Shown here one piece after another: positions 23,407-35,316 of a DNA stretch of 64,000 nucleotides. How positions within the stretch are numbered: the stretch's first letter is position 1; each line of letters opens with the position of its first letter. Source of the DNA: Collybia mongolica (taxonomy: Eukaryota > Basidiomycota > Agaricomycetes > Agaricales > Clitocybaceae); contig JAAXNY010000016.1 in NCBI GenBank assembly GCA_013420905.1, positions 682,001 to 746,000 on the forward strand, read 5' to 3'. The notes beneath the pieces were generated by a model, which did no database searches, was not told the origin of the DNA, and saw only the letters and a program-made list of their open reading frames with translations. The translations under genes were made by a program, and so were the position numbers.

Positions 23407-23788
23407 TTTCGGAGATTATACTGACCTAGGAAGATTAAGGAGGACGGAGGATAGGTACAATGGTCCCGAAATAATCACTCAAACATTCAGTGAGGGTCGG
23501 GTCCCGTGTATATATTTCGGGCATATTTTTCGCATATCGGGATACCTCATGGTCGCTACTAGGGCTTGATTAACGAATTAATAATATCTTATGGGAATCG
23601 GCCGTCTGACTCGCACGGCTGAATTAATGAAGTAACCACTAGTTGCCCTTGCCTGCTTATAATAAGGTTGTTCGACATAAACATGCGCCTGACTTAGCAC
23701 GTTGCCCGGATCGACCTTCTCGTGCCGCCCCCTTTGGCAATTTTGACTCTGGATTTCATCCTGCCAGTGGGGTCGTGCTTGGCCACCC
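23407..23788. other. Spacer between the membrane-protein paralogues
   Basis: About 380 bp, AT-rich near 23480-23600; no gene or repeat identified. Confidence 0.4.
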
Positions 23789-24993
23789 ATGACCCAGGAC
23801 GCCGACAAAGCATGCCAACTCATATCCAATCCTGATATAAGTGGAACCGGAGTCAGAGTGACATTCTATGTGCAGGCAATTTTAACGGGTCACCTCAAAA
23901 TATACTAGCCCATTGCGATCCTGATACGATAAACTTTCCAGGTATACTTGCATATGCTCCCAAGGCGGATTTTAATGCCTCATACTGGCCAATGAATGTC
24001 ACCTCCTTCGCACTGTTCATATCTGCCGTCTCATTGTATAGTATGTGATAACTCTCTCTTTACCATACCATCCTAATCATCAATCTATTATATGTTCACT
24101 CCTTCGTGGCTCTCACATGCGTTTGGCCACTGTACAATAGCCCGCACTTCAGAAAGCGTGCTAAGGCTGCGATAGGCAATGCTGACGTTGCCATATTAGC
24201 CGCACGCGAGTGGTGGCGAATCAGCCTGCGTATGCTCCCCCTGATGTCTATCACTGTAGTGTTTGGTCTGATTGTCTGGACACATCCATCGACCTTCGGG
24301 TCTCAACCCGAATGCAACTCTCAGACGATATTTGCCTTGATTGGTATTCTCCTCCCGGCCACTGGATCCGGACGTATTATTGGGCTCGTGCTCGTTGGAC
24401 TCCAGGGGTATACAACTATAGTCACACTTGTTGTTGACGCCGTACTCCTAGTGCTGGGCGCACTTGTTCCTGACCCATCGCAGAAGCCAGCTTTCTTGGC
24501 CAATCCCGCACCGCATACATTGTGGTAGGGGCCCGCAGGTGAATCGGAAGTTCAACTGAGTATGTCGAACTCGCTCCATACACATCTCCATACCGTGAGG
24601 ATGGCAATGAAAACAAGACAGGGCCCTTCCTGGAAAAATGGGCCGTACCGGCGGTCGGCGGTGCCTTCGTCTCCATTTCCTGATCACAGCCGAGCGCACC
24701 ATCGCGGAGAATGCATGGCTCATTCGGGTGGACAGCCGTGATTCTGCATGGACATTGGGACAGGTGAACTGAATATCTATAGGACCTTGGGGGATGAGTG
24801 TTGAAAACCCTTTCTTTAGATATTCCCATTGGTAATGCTCGGCGTACCCGTAACGTCGTTCTTTAAGATTTCAATTCGATACTGTCGATCTTGTAGGAAG
24901 AATGCAAGGAAATTTGCTGAAATCAATGAGGATCCTGTTGTTGGCTTACACATGGAAGACTGGCATGCCCATTTGTCGTTGGAGGAAGCATAA
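23789..24993 (+). pseudogene. Membrane protein of unknown function, copy 2 (decayed)
   Basis: Same order of motifs as copy 1: SNPDISGTGVRVTFYVQAILT, an intron to about 23941, ILAYAPKADFNASYWPM, LLYVHSFVALTCVWPLYN, EWWRISLRMLPLM, TFGSQPECNSQT, AENAWLI, then after an intron IFPLVMLGVPVTSFFK and DPVVGLHMEDWHAHLS. Two adjacent in-frame stops (TGA TAA near 24047) replace the codons that read QE in copy 1. The stretch that should follow 24500 has a stop and frame changes before AERTIAENAWLI. This copy cannot make a full protein. Confidence 0.7.
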
Positions 24994-25201
24994 GCTTGTA
25001 ATTTGTTCGGTGTTGAACATGGAGGTGGTTGTACTCACTTGATTATGGACCGTCTTCTCTCAATGCTATGGCAGGACAGTCCTGAATAATCCATATGGCT
25101 TGTAATCTCAGAGCGGGTCGGGAGCAATCCCATGGCTTGCTAATACTACAAAGGAGATATATTTATAAATTTACATACAAGTTATTCGCCAAAGCCCTAC
25201 A

Positions 25202-26189
25202 TCATCGTCGCTGCTTATCCTGATCTGTCAACGGAACATACTTGGGTGGGGTAAGTATCAATGACATGGCTGAAAGATAACTGCACTAACCGATACTCCC
25301 ATGATCCGTTTCTGAGTGACTTTACCCTCCGCATCCTTATCAATATGTTCGATATACTGCGCGAACGTGCCAACGGGGATAAATATTCTTCCAGGGCTAG
25401 CAAGTTGCTCGACTAGCGCAGGAGGGAGCGTCGGAGCCGCTGCTCCAACGTGGATTGCATCGTAAGGCCCTATATGGGAGCTAAGTATTGGCGGTCTGGC
25501 GGAGAAAAAGCGGCTTACCAGCACTTGCATAACCTATGGTCATGTTTCATGTTCTGGTTTCATGTTCTGGTGTCGCGCGCGACGCACCTTGTCGGCCATC
25601 CCCTGCAATCATCTCAATTTGTTTGTTCTCCAGGGCTTGGCCAAGCCCATCTTTCTTGAGATTTTCGACCGACCAATCTACAAGTTCTGGGATATGATCA
25701 ATACCGACAACCTTGCCTCTTGGTCCGACTAGATGATGTAGCACAGCTGACAGATACCCTGAGCCGCTGCCAATGTCAAGAACTTTCGCGCCTGGCTGAA
25801 GATAAGGCAGAAGGTGTTCCGCCGCGTAAGCATGCTATGGTATGATTAGTGTGTGAAACGGTTTGAGTTGACGCGAAACGTCTCAGACCATGTGGGGTGC
25901 ACTGATTGTTGCGCCATGCCCAATGGTTCTGAGCTCGTGTTCAGCACATGTGTTCTATGGATCGTAAGGGAAAACATACTGTGGTGAATCTTCATATGCA
26001 TCAGCTTTATTTCTTACGTAGTTGGCCCGATCAACGCTGGCCATTGCCTGCAGGATGTGTTTAATTTGACCTCCAAGAGTTGCATTGAATTCGGCTGACA
26101 GTTGCGACTTTTTCGGAATGGAAGATGCCAGATGCCGACATGTTTGAAATAAGTTCGTTGTTGGACTTTCCACTGCAGCGCCATGCCAT
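25202..26189 (-). CDS. Protein-L-isoaspartate O-methyltransferase
   Basis: Repairs damaged aspartyl/asparaginyl residues by methylating L-isoaspartate with S-adenosylmethionine; expected in the cytosol. Seven exons fit on the minus strand: 26189-26100, 26047-25980, 25928-25889, 25834-25588, 25533-25519, 25469-25291, 25240-25202, giving 225 aa, the normal size of the family. Introns are 49-54 bp. Motifs: MAWRCSGKSNNELI at the start, AMASVDRANYV, the substrate-site loop GHGATISAPHMHAYAAEHL, the AdoMet motif VLDIGSGSGYLSAVL (about residues 83-97), VVGIDHIPELV, and DAIHVGAAAPTLP. Exon 5 is a 15-nt microexon coding Tyr-Ala-Ser-Ala. Divergent from the transporter at 26780. Confidence 0.92.
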
Positions 26190-26779
26190 GATTGCGTTGA
26201 TATACTTAAATAGACGATAAATCGTGGTGGTTCGTGGTCAGCCAGGTTATCATGAATGACGCAATGATTGGTCGAGTTATTACGTAAATTATAGTCCAGC
26301 GGTAGTGCAGCAAAAGAAGTCTGGGTAAGACATATCCTAACTTGGTAACACAATTTATTAGAAAGGTGAAACAGAGGTAGGGAATATCTGAATTATTGTA
26401 TCAATCTAGAGGCAAGAAAAAAATTGCATGTCATTATTTTCATTGTTAACTCACAAACATATTATATTACTGCTAACCCATTGGAGTGTAACAATTTCTT
26501 CAAACGTTGACCCTTGGTGCCGTTTTCCACCTAGGCGCCAAGTGAAAGGTTCGTCAGTGGCGCTAAATGAGGCGATGACCCACAGTAGCTGCGTTTTCAA
26601 TCCCACGTTGGAGAGTGCCGTGATGGATGACACTCAAACGTGGCCCGGATGATCGGGGCCGTGGCAGTGTTGCAGCTCTTTATAGTACACCCACGGAGAA
26701 ATGTTGCTTTTCCCCCATTTACCATCTCAAAGGCCCTCACGTTACACAGAGTGTAATCTAACCTTCTCCTGATTGTCGT
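26190..26779. other. Shared promoter region of PIMT and the efflux carrier
   Basis: 590 bp between two divergent gene starts. No specific elements are called. Confidence 0.4.
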
Positions 26780-28767
26780 ATGGGAGGTGACTCGTCCGGA
26801 ACACCCGTTGGCGCTCTTCTAGTCACAGTTTTCACCGTGAGTCCTCTTAGGCGATGATGTGTTAGCAGTAAACATAATTCTGACATGTTTGGTCAAACAG
26901 TCAATCCTTGAGGTATTCTTGCTATGTGTGGCGGGATATATCCTCGCTGGACGAGGAATTCTCGACAAAAAGACCCAAAAGGTATGCAGAGCGCTACATA
27001 TATTCAACGTCATGTCCTAACGGTTTAACGTCAGCAAATCAACCGCCTTAATGTCTCCCTTTTCACGCCTGCCCTCCTTTTCTCCAAAGTGGCATTCTTC
27101 CTCTCGCCCGGTACGCCAACACCTTTTTATCTGTGGCGCTCGAATGCAAATGCCACAATGTAGCGAAATTACGGGAACTATGGGTTGTCCCCATCTTCTT
27201 CGTCCTGGTCACGTCAGTCTCGATGGTTGTTTCATTCACTTTGGGATGGTTGTTCGGGTTGAGGAGATCACAACGGTATGCGTCCTATGGATTATTCTTC
27301 GATTTACACTCTAAAATATAACTGTACTGATCGTAGGAGCTTCGCGATGGCCGCGTCGATGTTCATGAACTCAAACTCGTTACCGATTGCAATGATGCAA
27401 AGCCTTGTGCTATCAGTACCAGGGCTCGAGTGGGGTGATGATGATAATAAGCATGCTATGGTCGGCCGTGCCTTGACGTATCTGGTCGTCTACAGTACGC
27501 TTGGAATGATAGTTCGTACTTATGGTCATCGTTCTAAAATTACATGCTAACCAAATACCCACATTTAGTTACGCTGGAGTTACGGCGTCAAGTTGCTGTC
27601 ACAAGCAGACGAGCCGCTATCGGAACAGGAACCTGTAGTTGGTGAAACCACACCCCTTATTGGGTTTGAGCACGATCAGGGCGCTTCTTCTGTTTCCATA
27701 GCTATCGATGATTCAAATATGGCAGCAGCGCCATCGCCCCGCCCGCCCCCTCGTCGTCGCACAACATACTACAAATCCTTCCCCAATTCTCCAACCAGGG
27801 AAGTAGCGACTCTCCCATCTGAGTCAGAGTCTGCTTCCTCTAAATCCATTCACTCTGCCACGCCATCATCGCCAGCCGTTGATGACGCCGATCTTGAAGA
27901 CGGCCCCTCGCCATCGGGCCTACCGGTTCACAGCGCGCGCAAATCAAACCGCATCGGCCTCTACCGCTCCAAGCGCCGTTTCCAGCGGTATTGGATCTTG
28001 TTTAACGATTTCATGACAGTACCTCTATGGGCCGCCCTTGCATCCATCTTTGTCGCTTGCATCCGCCCCGTCCAATACGCATTAGATAACCACGTGCAGT
28101 TCATCAAAGGCGCCGTCTCGTCTGCGGGGAAATGCTCCATCCCGCTTACCCTTATCATACTTGGTGCCTACTTCTACCCACCGCCGAACGAAGAGGGCGA
28201 GGGCAATGGGAAGACTGCGCAGCTTTCGACGTCCAAGTCGACAGATACCCTCGTTGATAGTGTGAAGGGCCTGTTCCACGTGGGCACCCCACGGCAGCGA
28301 CAGCGGGTGCTGTCGACCCCCGGCGAAACAAAAACGGTCGTTATAGCTGTATTGTCCAGGATGATCATAACGCCGTTGTTGCTAATGCCCCTTATGGCTG
28401 CATCCGCGAAGTTCGATTGGCAGCGTGTGTTCGAAGAGTGAGTAGTTCATGCGATGTTTGATTCTCGGTTTTTGCTGATACAGGCCCCCTTTTTTTCTAC
28501 TATCTTTGTAGCCCTGTGTTTGTAGTTGCGAACGTTCTTTTGATCTCGTCTCCTCCTGCGTTGACACTGGCTCAGGTGCGCTTATTTCTCGTTTGTTAAT
28601 ATCATTGATTGCTCATGACACTATTCCTGGTTCAGATTACGCAAGCAGCATCTGGCGATGCGTTCGAACGCCTGATCAGCCGCACCATTTTCTGGTCATA
28701 TTGTATTGTCACCCCACCCGCCACGATATGCTACGTCGTCGTTGGCCTTATTCTTGCGAAACTCTGA
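26780..28767 (+). CDS. Auxin-efflux-carrier family (PIN-like) membrane transporter
   Basis: Multi-pass carrier of the membrane transport protein family (AEC/PIN-like; fungal members are thought to sit in the ER or plasma membrane). Eight exons fit: 26780-26836, 26901-26981, 27035-27110, 27164-27275, 27337-27511, 27569-28437, 28512-28575, 28636-28767 (521 aa), all phases joining. N-terminal helices include LEVFLLCVAGYILAGRGILD, then QINRLNVSLFTPALLFSKVA, the family's most typical motif, and SNSLPIAMMQSLV. A long polar loop (about residues 195-330, rich in Ser and Pro) separates it from C-terminal helices ending ITQAASGDAFERLISR and CYVVVGLILAKL. The substrate in fungi is not established. Confidence 0.9.
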
Positions 28768-30059
28768 TTTTATCGCCTTGTATTCGTAATTATTGGCTTT
28801 TACTGATGCACACTTTCCTCTCGCTTGAGTTTGTATCTATGTGTATTTCCTGATAATACATTTTTCTTGTTATCTCGCAGGGCCACACTTGAAAACGAAT
28901 AATCAGGCGCCCATACGATAATCAAGGATTCTCGAAATGTTAGAAGCCTTCAGAAGCACGCAAAAGTGGGCGTCCCTTTTATCCGTATGCATGCCCCTGA
29001 CCTTTGGGTGTGAGTTTTCGTCTACATTTGGCCTGGCCAAGTAGTAAGTGGTTTCGAACTCATTGCGGTTTTCTGATTGAGTCTTTATTTACAGACTACC
29101 TGAAAGATGTCCCACCGCGTAAAACTGGTTGTCGAAAATTTCCAACCGATGTCATCAGCTGAAAGGCTGAAAGTACCGACACGGACTCAAAATAATCAAA
29201 GATTATAAAGGGGTGTAGGATATACCAGTGTTATCTTTGTTATCTTCTGCTGCCTGACGTCGTGGTGATGGGTCGGGCGCCCGTTTGCAGACATCATGAC
29301 TCTTATTACCCCCGCAATTGAATGGATTGCGACATAACCCTGTCTCAGAACCCCACTGCCTCTCCAATTTGGAACCTATGATTCTGTTGGAAAATGGCGA
29401 GCTCCTAGCTGAGTTGTCTGGTGGTGGCGTCCGCCAACTTTGGCACTCAGGCAATTGGGAAAGGAATCACGCGTACTGAAGAGCGTGTTGAAGCCTGTGG
29501 CGGCCGTAAGTTTTTTTTTTCTTCGCCTCGGCGCAGCCCCGACATGACTAGGTTCACGCCAGACATTTTTCGTTCCTCAAGCTTATAAGTTTTCACATGC
29601 CACTAACATCTTATTATTGGTTCCAGCAATTTTTTTGAACGAGCAAACCCTCAACGAAATGCCGACTTCGGACCCGGAACGGGCTGGAACCAATTCCTGT
29701 CGGTACCAGAACGCAGTGGCGGTGTCGATCGTCTGATTGTTTTGGCAAGTCTATACCACAAACACATGTTATGTAGGAAAGGCGACTACTCAAAGGCTAC
29801 AGCGACATTTACAGGATTTGGTGAAGGACTGGGAATAATGGATGATACACGGCAGAGGGGCGTGTTGGAGCAAGGATATTAATACGAGACATGCCCTCAA
29901 GTTTGTGCAAATTCACAGATTCAAATGTCAGATTCCGATCGGAGTCACGTGTGCAAACGAGATTCAGGGAATCACATGAAGATGGGAGGAACGTATTTGA
30001 AGAGCGCAACTGGGATTTCTTATCTCTCAGCGTTCTTTCGTCCTCAACCACCATCCATC
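28768..30059 (+). other. Intergenic with coding-like fragments, unresolved
   Basis: Near 29375-29810 (+) the sequence looks coding in more than one frame. A GT..AG intron (about 29511-29627) could join ...SVLKPVAA to AIFLNEQTLNEMPTS. No start, family or full model could be settled. The rest is intergenic. Confidence 0.25.
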
Positions 30060-31258
30060 ATGCCCGCAAAAACTCAAACATCCAAGTCAGCGTCCGCGAA
30101 GGAGAACTCGCCCCCGGAGTTCACCATTTTCTCGCGCGTCGCTGCCATTCCCATCGTATCCTCGTCCTTCCAGACCATTGATGGCGCCCTGCTCAATAAC
30201 GCATACACCTGCTCGCCTTATACTACCGCCAAGGGTCTTTCAAACGCCGCATACAAGCTTTCCGAGCCTTTGCAGATCAAGCTGGCACCCCTTATTGTAC
30301 ACGCGGACGGGTTTGCTAACAAGGCGGTTGACGTCGTGGAACAGAAATATCCGTATCCCTTCAAGGCAAAGCCAGAAGAAGTAGCGTCGCTGGTACGCGA
30401 GAGGAGGCAGAGCGCATCAGACTACGCACACAGGACTCTTGACGAAAAAGTCAAGACACCGGCTTATACGGTTGCGCAGGGAATTGATGAGGTACGCTCC
30501 TCTTTATCTTTTCGTATGCGATAAAGTCGCTAAAAAATCTTAACAGCGTTTTACACCGATTGTCGATTACTTTGAGGTAGCCGTAACACGCCTCCATAAT
30601 TCTGAAGCCGGCCCGTCCACTCCCCCCGATGCCAAGTATCAGTACCAACGTGCACTTGCCCTATCCAAGACACTCAAGGACAATATCTACTTCTATTCAA
30701 ACGACCAACTCAAGCAAATCCAACGTCAATCCGTCTTAGTGTACGTATATCTTTCTTCTCCGGCCATTGACACAAAGCTCAGTTCGCCACAGGCAACGCG
30801 CAACGGATACCGCCCACGCAATAACCAACCTCGCCTCGTCGTCTATCACCCAGGCACAGACTCGTATTCACACACTCTCCGACAACATGCTCTGTGAACT
30901 TCACAAACTTCAAGCAACTACCGCTTCTATCTCTACATCACTCCAAGAATCCGTCCATAACTCCGCCACACAACTTCAGTCGCAGATTCCTCCGCAGATC
31001 CAAGAGACGTATCACGAACTCTCAAACAACCTCTCCGCTTCGGTGACAGAACTTCGGCAAATCATTGTGAAGAAGGACATGCCGCTGCAGGAGAAGGTCG
31101 GGTGCGTTGGGCACGAAGTTCGCGAGCGTATCGGACCGCTTCTCGAAGCTGTTCGAAAAGGCATTGCTGAGCTGCTCGCTCGCGGGAAGTCAGAAGCGCG
31201 GGAAGTCCAGCCTAACGGCGTCAACGGATCGCACGGGCGCCGTTCGGGCTCCGACTGA
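30060..31258 (+). CDS. Fungal perilipin-like lipid droplet protein (CAP20/MPL1 type)
   Basis: Coats lipid droplets and controls access to stored fat. Three exons fit: 30060-30491, 30547-30740, 30793-31258 (363 aa), introns 52-55 bp. The N-terminal region carries the fungal perilipin signature: FTIFSRVAAIPIVSSSF, GLSNAAYKLSEPLQIKLAPL, NKAVDVVEQKYPYPFKAKPE and VRERRQSA, followed by amphipathic stretches. The exon joins restore QGIDE-RFTPIVDYFE and SVLVQRATDTAHAITNL. The C-terminal half is helical and Gln/Ser-rich, ending in a polar tail NGSHGRRSGSD. Start at 30060 is chosen because the upstream in-frame ATG (29925) lies in leader-like sequence and the family starts close to the FTIFSRV motif. 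Confidence 0.85.
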
Positions 31259-32253
31259 CCCGTATATTGCTGCATTGGTTACATTCTTCTCTTATCTTCC
31301 GTTTACGACCAAGATACACGACTCCGCACCTAGATTTCTTATCACCATAGACAGTCTTTCCCATTATCATGTCCTCCCTACATCATCACGTATTAAAATG
31401 ATTTATCATTCCTACCTTCGTATCGCAACCCTATCTTCGTTTCTATGCATAGCATACACCTTGATACTCGCCACACCAATGGCGTTGTCTCATATAAGGA
31501 CCATAACACTCACTTGAAAGACTTCAATCCGTCAACCCACCATTTGACACGGATGAGTAATACTGAAGGCGCGGCTAGACTGCAAACGAAACCGCTCCAT
31601 TTTTCGTGCAGACTATATTCCTCCTCTCATACGAGTGGAGTCGGATTCCACTATGCGGGCGGCTGTTCCGCGCTACATCCTAGACCTTGCGAGGACCGCA
31701 TATATTTCATCCTGAGCAATATAATGTCGGACCAGATTCACTTATGAAAATACTGTGCCAGCATCATTAACAACGGAAAGTCAATGAAATGTACATTTTA
31801 TGCATCTAGAATACTGGTCTCAAGACGGAGATGTACATGATAGGACAAATAGGTAGATGACCAATAGTGAGAAAAGAACGGCAATCATCTTGAACGGTGG
31901 GGGTGGCCACTGACCTGTTTTGACTATGTATACATGAATAAAGGGGTGGGAGGAATAGAGCATTGCAATGCTGAAGCTGGGGTAAGCCCTAGCATGGACT
32001 GGCTAATCCACAAACCATACCTGTGGATCCACAGATAACTGCAGATTTTAGTCAATCTGCTGCTCCTCCAGACTGCTCCCCCTCTCTCATGGTTCTGCTT
32101 GTATTAGGCTTGTCACAATCTCATAAGTAGTTCTACAATATGATGTGCATATACTTGGTAGTTATGGTCACAAAAATTTGTAAAAGAAAATACTGTAATA
32201 AATGGTCACTGAGCTCAAAGCCCTGAGCATTGTTAGGCACATGCCAACCTAAA
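31259..32253. other. Intergenic; junction between gene-rich and transposon-rich DNA
   Basis: No gene seen. CpG density and GC content drop visibly from about 31.8 kb onward. Confidence 0.4.
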
Positions 32254-32261
32254 GTTTGATG

Positions 32262-33652
32262 CTCAGCGGAAATCTGGTTGAGCTATGCTGAGCCAGATCA
32301 AGCCAAATAGCAATCAATTGAGCAGGAATGAGTGAAACCAAAGACACCATGTGAAGATCAACTGGATTTAACTCTGTAACCACTGATATATGTACTTCAG
32401 ATATTGTTGATTGAATTTAAGCATGGTATGTCATCAAAACAACATATTGTCATATAAATTTACATGTCCTTCCTTTTGATCAGAGTCAACACTGGCAAGG
32501 CACAATTGGCCACATATAAGCACATCCATTTTCACAAGGCTTTCTCAAAGTCTAAACTCTTTTACTATTACTACCATCACCACTCTCAAGTCCATCCCTC
32601 CACTGCCCCCAACATGCCTTGTCCCCTCCACTGTTTGGAGATCCCAGTATCATAACCAATGGGAATGCATAGTGCTGTGCACAAGGGGTTCTGTTGAAGA
32701 AACTCATCATGTGCCCTTTGGGCACCTCTCACATGCATACCCAGACACGATCCCATACAGACTCTCTCCCTCTCAATCAGTACTGTATAGTCATATGAAT
32801 ACCTTCCCAGCATATTTTCCTTTACCTACAAACTTCTTCCATCATCTAGCTAAACCTCAGTTGATTCCCACATATCCATGGAGACTAAGGTATGCCATTT
32901 CTATCTTACTCTACCTTTATTGTACCTTACATTATGTCACCTCTAGTTCTATTCTACCACAGGTACCATAATACATGAGTTAATTCCTGCATATCTATGG
33001 AGACTGAGTTTTATTCTACAACAGGTTCAATGATTGCTAAATCAAGAAGGAAGTTGACAAAATGCTACTACAGGTATGCTCAATCTCATAAGCAGATTTC
33101 TATCCCACCAATGCTACCTGAGAAGCACCTAGGAGTACAATTTGATTACCAATTTGGTGAGTTAACAACAAACTTGTTAAATTTGACACATACACTCACT
33201 GTCAACTCATAGAACTCTTTTCCAGTGATAAATCAGTGCCTGCTTGTGAGATTTGCACTAAGTAAATGCCATATTGGAATTCCTTTTATCACTGACAAAG
33301 CCAGATAGTGATGAGCTCAATGTGATGGGGCATGGTGCAGCTATGTATGGTTATAGGCAGAATGGGGCAGGGTAACTTAGGATGTGTACATGTGAGGAGG
33401 GCCCAGGGCTGTCTTCTTCTGTGTAATATTAGAATCTGAATTATTATTATATTTCCAAATTGAAACAGATTTTAATGGGAAACAATCAAGTAAGAATGAA
33501 CCAAAACTGAACAGCCCAAATTGCTCAATGCTGCTCAAAATAGCTCAAAAAGAGTCCCAAATGTTGAGCTGTGCCAAGTGAGGTTGAACTACTTACAGTG
33601 TGTACATTCTCACTCAATTGGGCTCAATTTAGCTCAACCAGCTTTTCACTGG
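32262..33652. mobile_element. hAT-like non-autonomous element
   Basis: Imperfect inverted ends (left CTCAGCGGAAATCTGGTTGAGCT, about 23 nt; right, read inward, CCAGTGAAAAGCTGGTTG) are flanked by an 8-bp duplication GTTTGATG (32254-32261 and 33653-33660). Inverted similarity continues inward with GAGC-rich sequence. No transposase frame is recognised in the 1391 bp. The 8-bp duplication and CAG-type ends suggest the hAT group. Confidence 0.6.
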
Positions 33653-33780
33653 GTTTGATGTCTCACATAACAACAAACACTAACTAAGTAATGGCAGACA
33701 CTATATGATTATCTCAAAACAAGGTTATCTTGATTAAAAATGTGATCTGTCCAACTATGCCTTATTTCTGTGGCTTGTTG

Positions 33781-35232
33781 GTTTTTTTTTTTTTTTTTTT
33801 TGAGTCAAAATTTTATATACCAACTGTACCTAATACATGCACTGGTCACTACAAGTAGTAATTTAAGGAGTGGGAAGGGGGGGCAGAAGGCAAAGTGCCA
33901 CAGAGCTGGGATGCTTGCCTGACCGGGGTCGAACCAGCAAATGGAGCCGGAGCTCATTGTACACAGGCCAGAAGGGCCAATCTATGCCAGGGGGTAGGCC
34001 CCCCACTGCAGTGCCCCGCAGCGGGTGGTGGCTTCAAGTCCACCAATTATCCAGGTTTGCATGTTCAGGCAGGGAGCACCCTATAGCCATCACTTAGAAC
34101 ACTGAGTACTGCCCCTAGCCTGTTTAGGACTAGGGAACATCAAACGCAAAAGCGCTCTCGTTCTCCAAGAGGAAGTCAATCAGCCATGCATAGCACAGCT
34201 GACGGCTGGGCTTGTCTTCCCGTCCATGTCATGGACAGTCATATAGGACATGTTATGGTTTCTAGGGGAGCACCACACCTACAGGAGACAGATTCCTCTT
34301 TGAAGAATCAGGACCGGAACACCCCAATTGGAGCATGTCCAGTGATGCATCGCACCATGTGGGCAGTCAAAGCATGGCTGTGACTGGTCTTGCGCATCCA
34401 CAGCCCATTGTTTACATGGGTCGGAGTGAGTGGGGTGTCCTTTTTTGCATAGAGCATCAAGAAATTGGAGCCAATATACTTCTTGGACTGGAAGAGAGAC
34501 TTCCAGCTGTCAAGCATGCATGTGACTGCTTCACATCATGCAAAGTCAGCAGAGATAACCAGCGCTCCACCTGCCTCAACACGAGTCGAGACGGCGCTGA
34601 TGTGTGCCAGTTGGTGGTCTTCAATCTCCACTCCATTTGTAATGTGGTGGAGGTGTATCTTGTGGATGGCGTGGAGCTGCAGCCAAGGCAGCAGCACATC
34701 GCACACTTTGAGGGCAGACACTTGACCTGAGTAGTGGGACGTGTCGAGGGAACACCTAAGGGCATTGGTGGAGTTGGAGAAGATATGGACATCATGGATG
34801 TCCTCTAGTCTGATGTCAGCTGCCTGTCGGATGCCTTCCGCAATTGCTTGCAGCTCGGTGTCATCAGATGTAGAGAGGCCTGTAGTGTACCAGTCCTCAT
34901 ATAGGTCCCTGGCGTGCCAGATGCAGTAGACCACAACTGACTGCATAGGAGGGGGGGGAGTGGATGCATCAGTGACATTGCAGATGCTCCATGGGGAGTG
35001 AGAGGCCTCTTTGACAGTGCTCTTCAGCAATGTGATGCGGTCCTTCATGAAATCCTTGCAGTGATCACTGCCCTTGGGTGGGGGGGTGACAATATCATAG
35101 ACTATGTGATCAGGGAACAAGTCCTTGGGGCGCATGCCCGGTTGGTTGAGTGGGTGGACAGGGTCTAAATCCAGGGAGGGGAGGCCATGATATGTGAGGC
35201 CCATGAAGGGCCCAGGTTGATTACATAACATT
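33781..35232 (-). mobile_element. LINE (non-LTR retrotransposon), 5'-truncated, RNase H end
   Basis: Minus-strand element with its poly-A tail seen as a T run at 33781-33802. Its coding end is at 35231-34300, and a 3' part shared with the copies at 42806 and 51774 precedes the tail. The coding part has an RNase H-like order: CNVTDAS (first Asp), TELQAIAEGIRQAADI (Glu), VHIFSNSTNAL (replacing the second Asp), and HHITNGVEIEDHQLAH. Downstream a short region reads AHMVRCITGHAPIG and CRCGAPLE. Several stops are present. Truncated at 35232, so not mobile by itself. Confidence 0.72.
34536..35231 (-). pseudogene. LINE ORF2 fragment, RNase H domain
   Basis: Open for 231 codons on the minus strand and begins at the truncation point. 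The RNase H residues DAS, TELQA and SNSTNA can be read in order. The aspartate expected in the third motif reads Ser, so the domain is probably inactive. Downstream similarity to the LINE C-terminus continues in other frames to about 34300. Confidence 0.65.
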
Positions 35233-35316
35233 ATGACAAATCTTAGTCATGCTTACCTGATGCTGACTCATCTTTACATTTTTGCAATTCCCACCTTGAC
35301 TCTCCCATATGTTATA
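35233..35316. other. Short spacer between LINE end and Helitron copy A
   Basis: 84 bp with no feature of its own. Confidence 0.4.
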
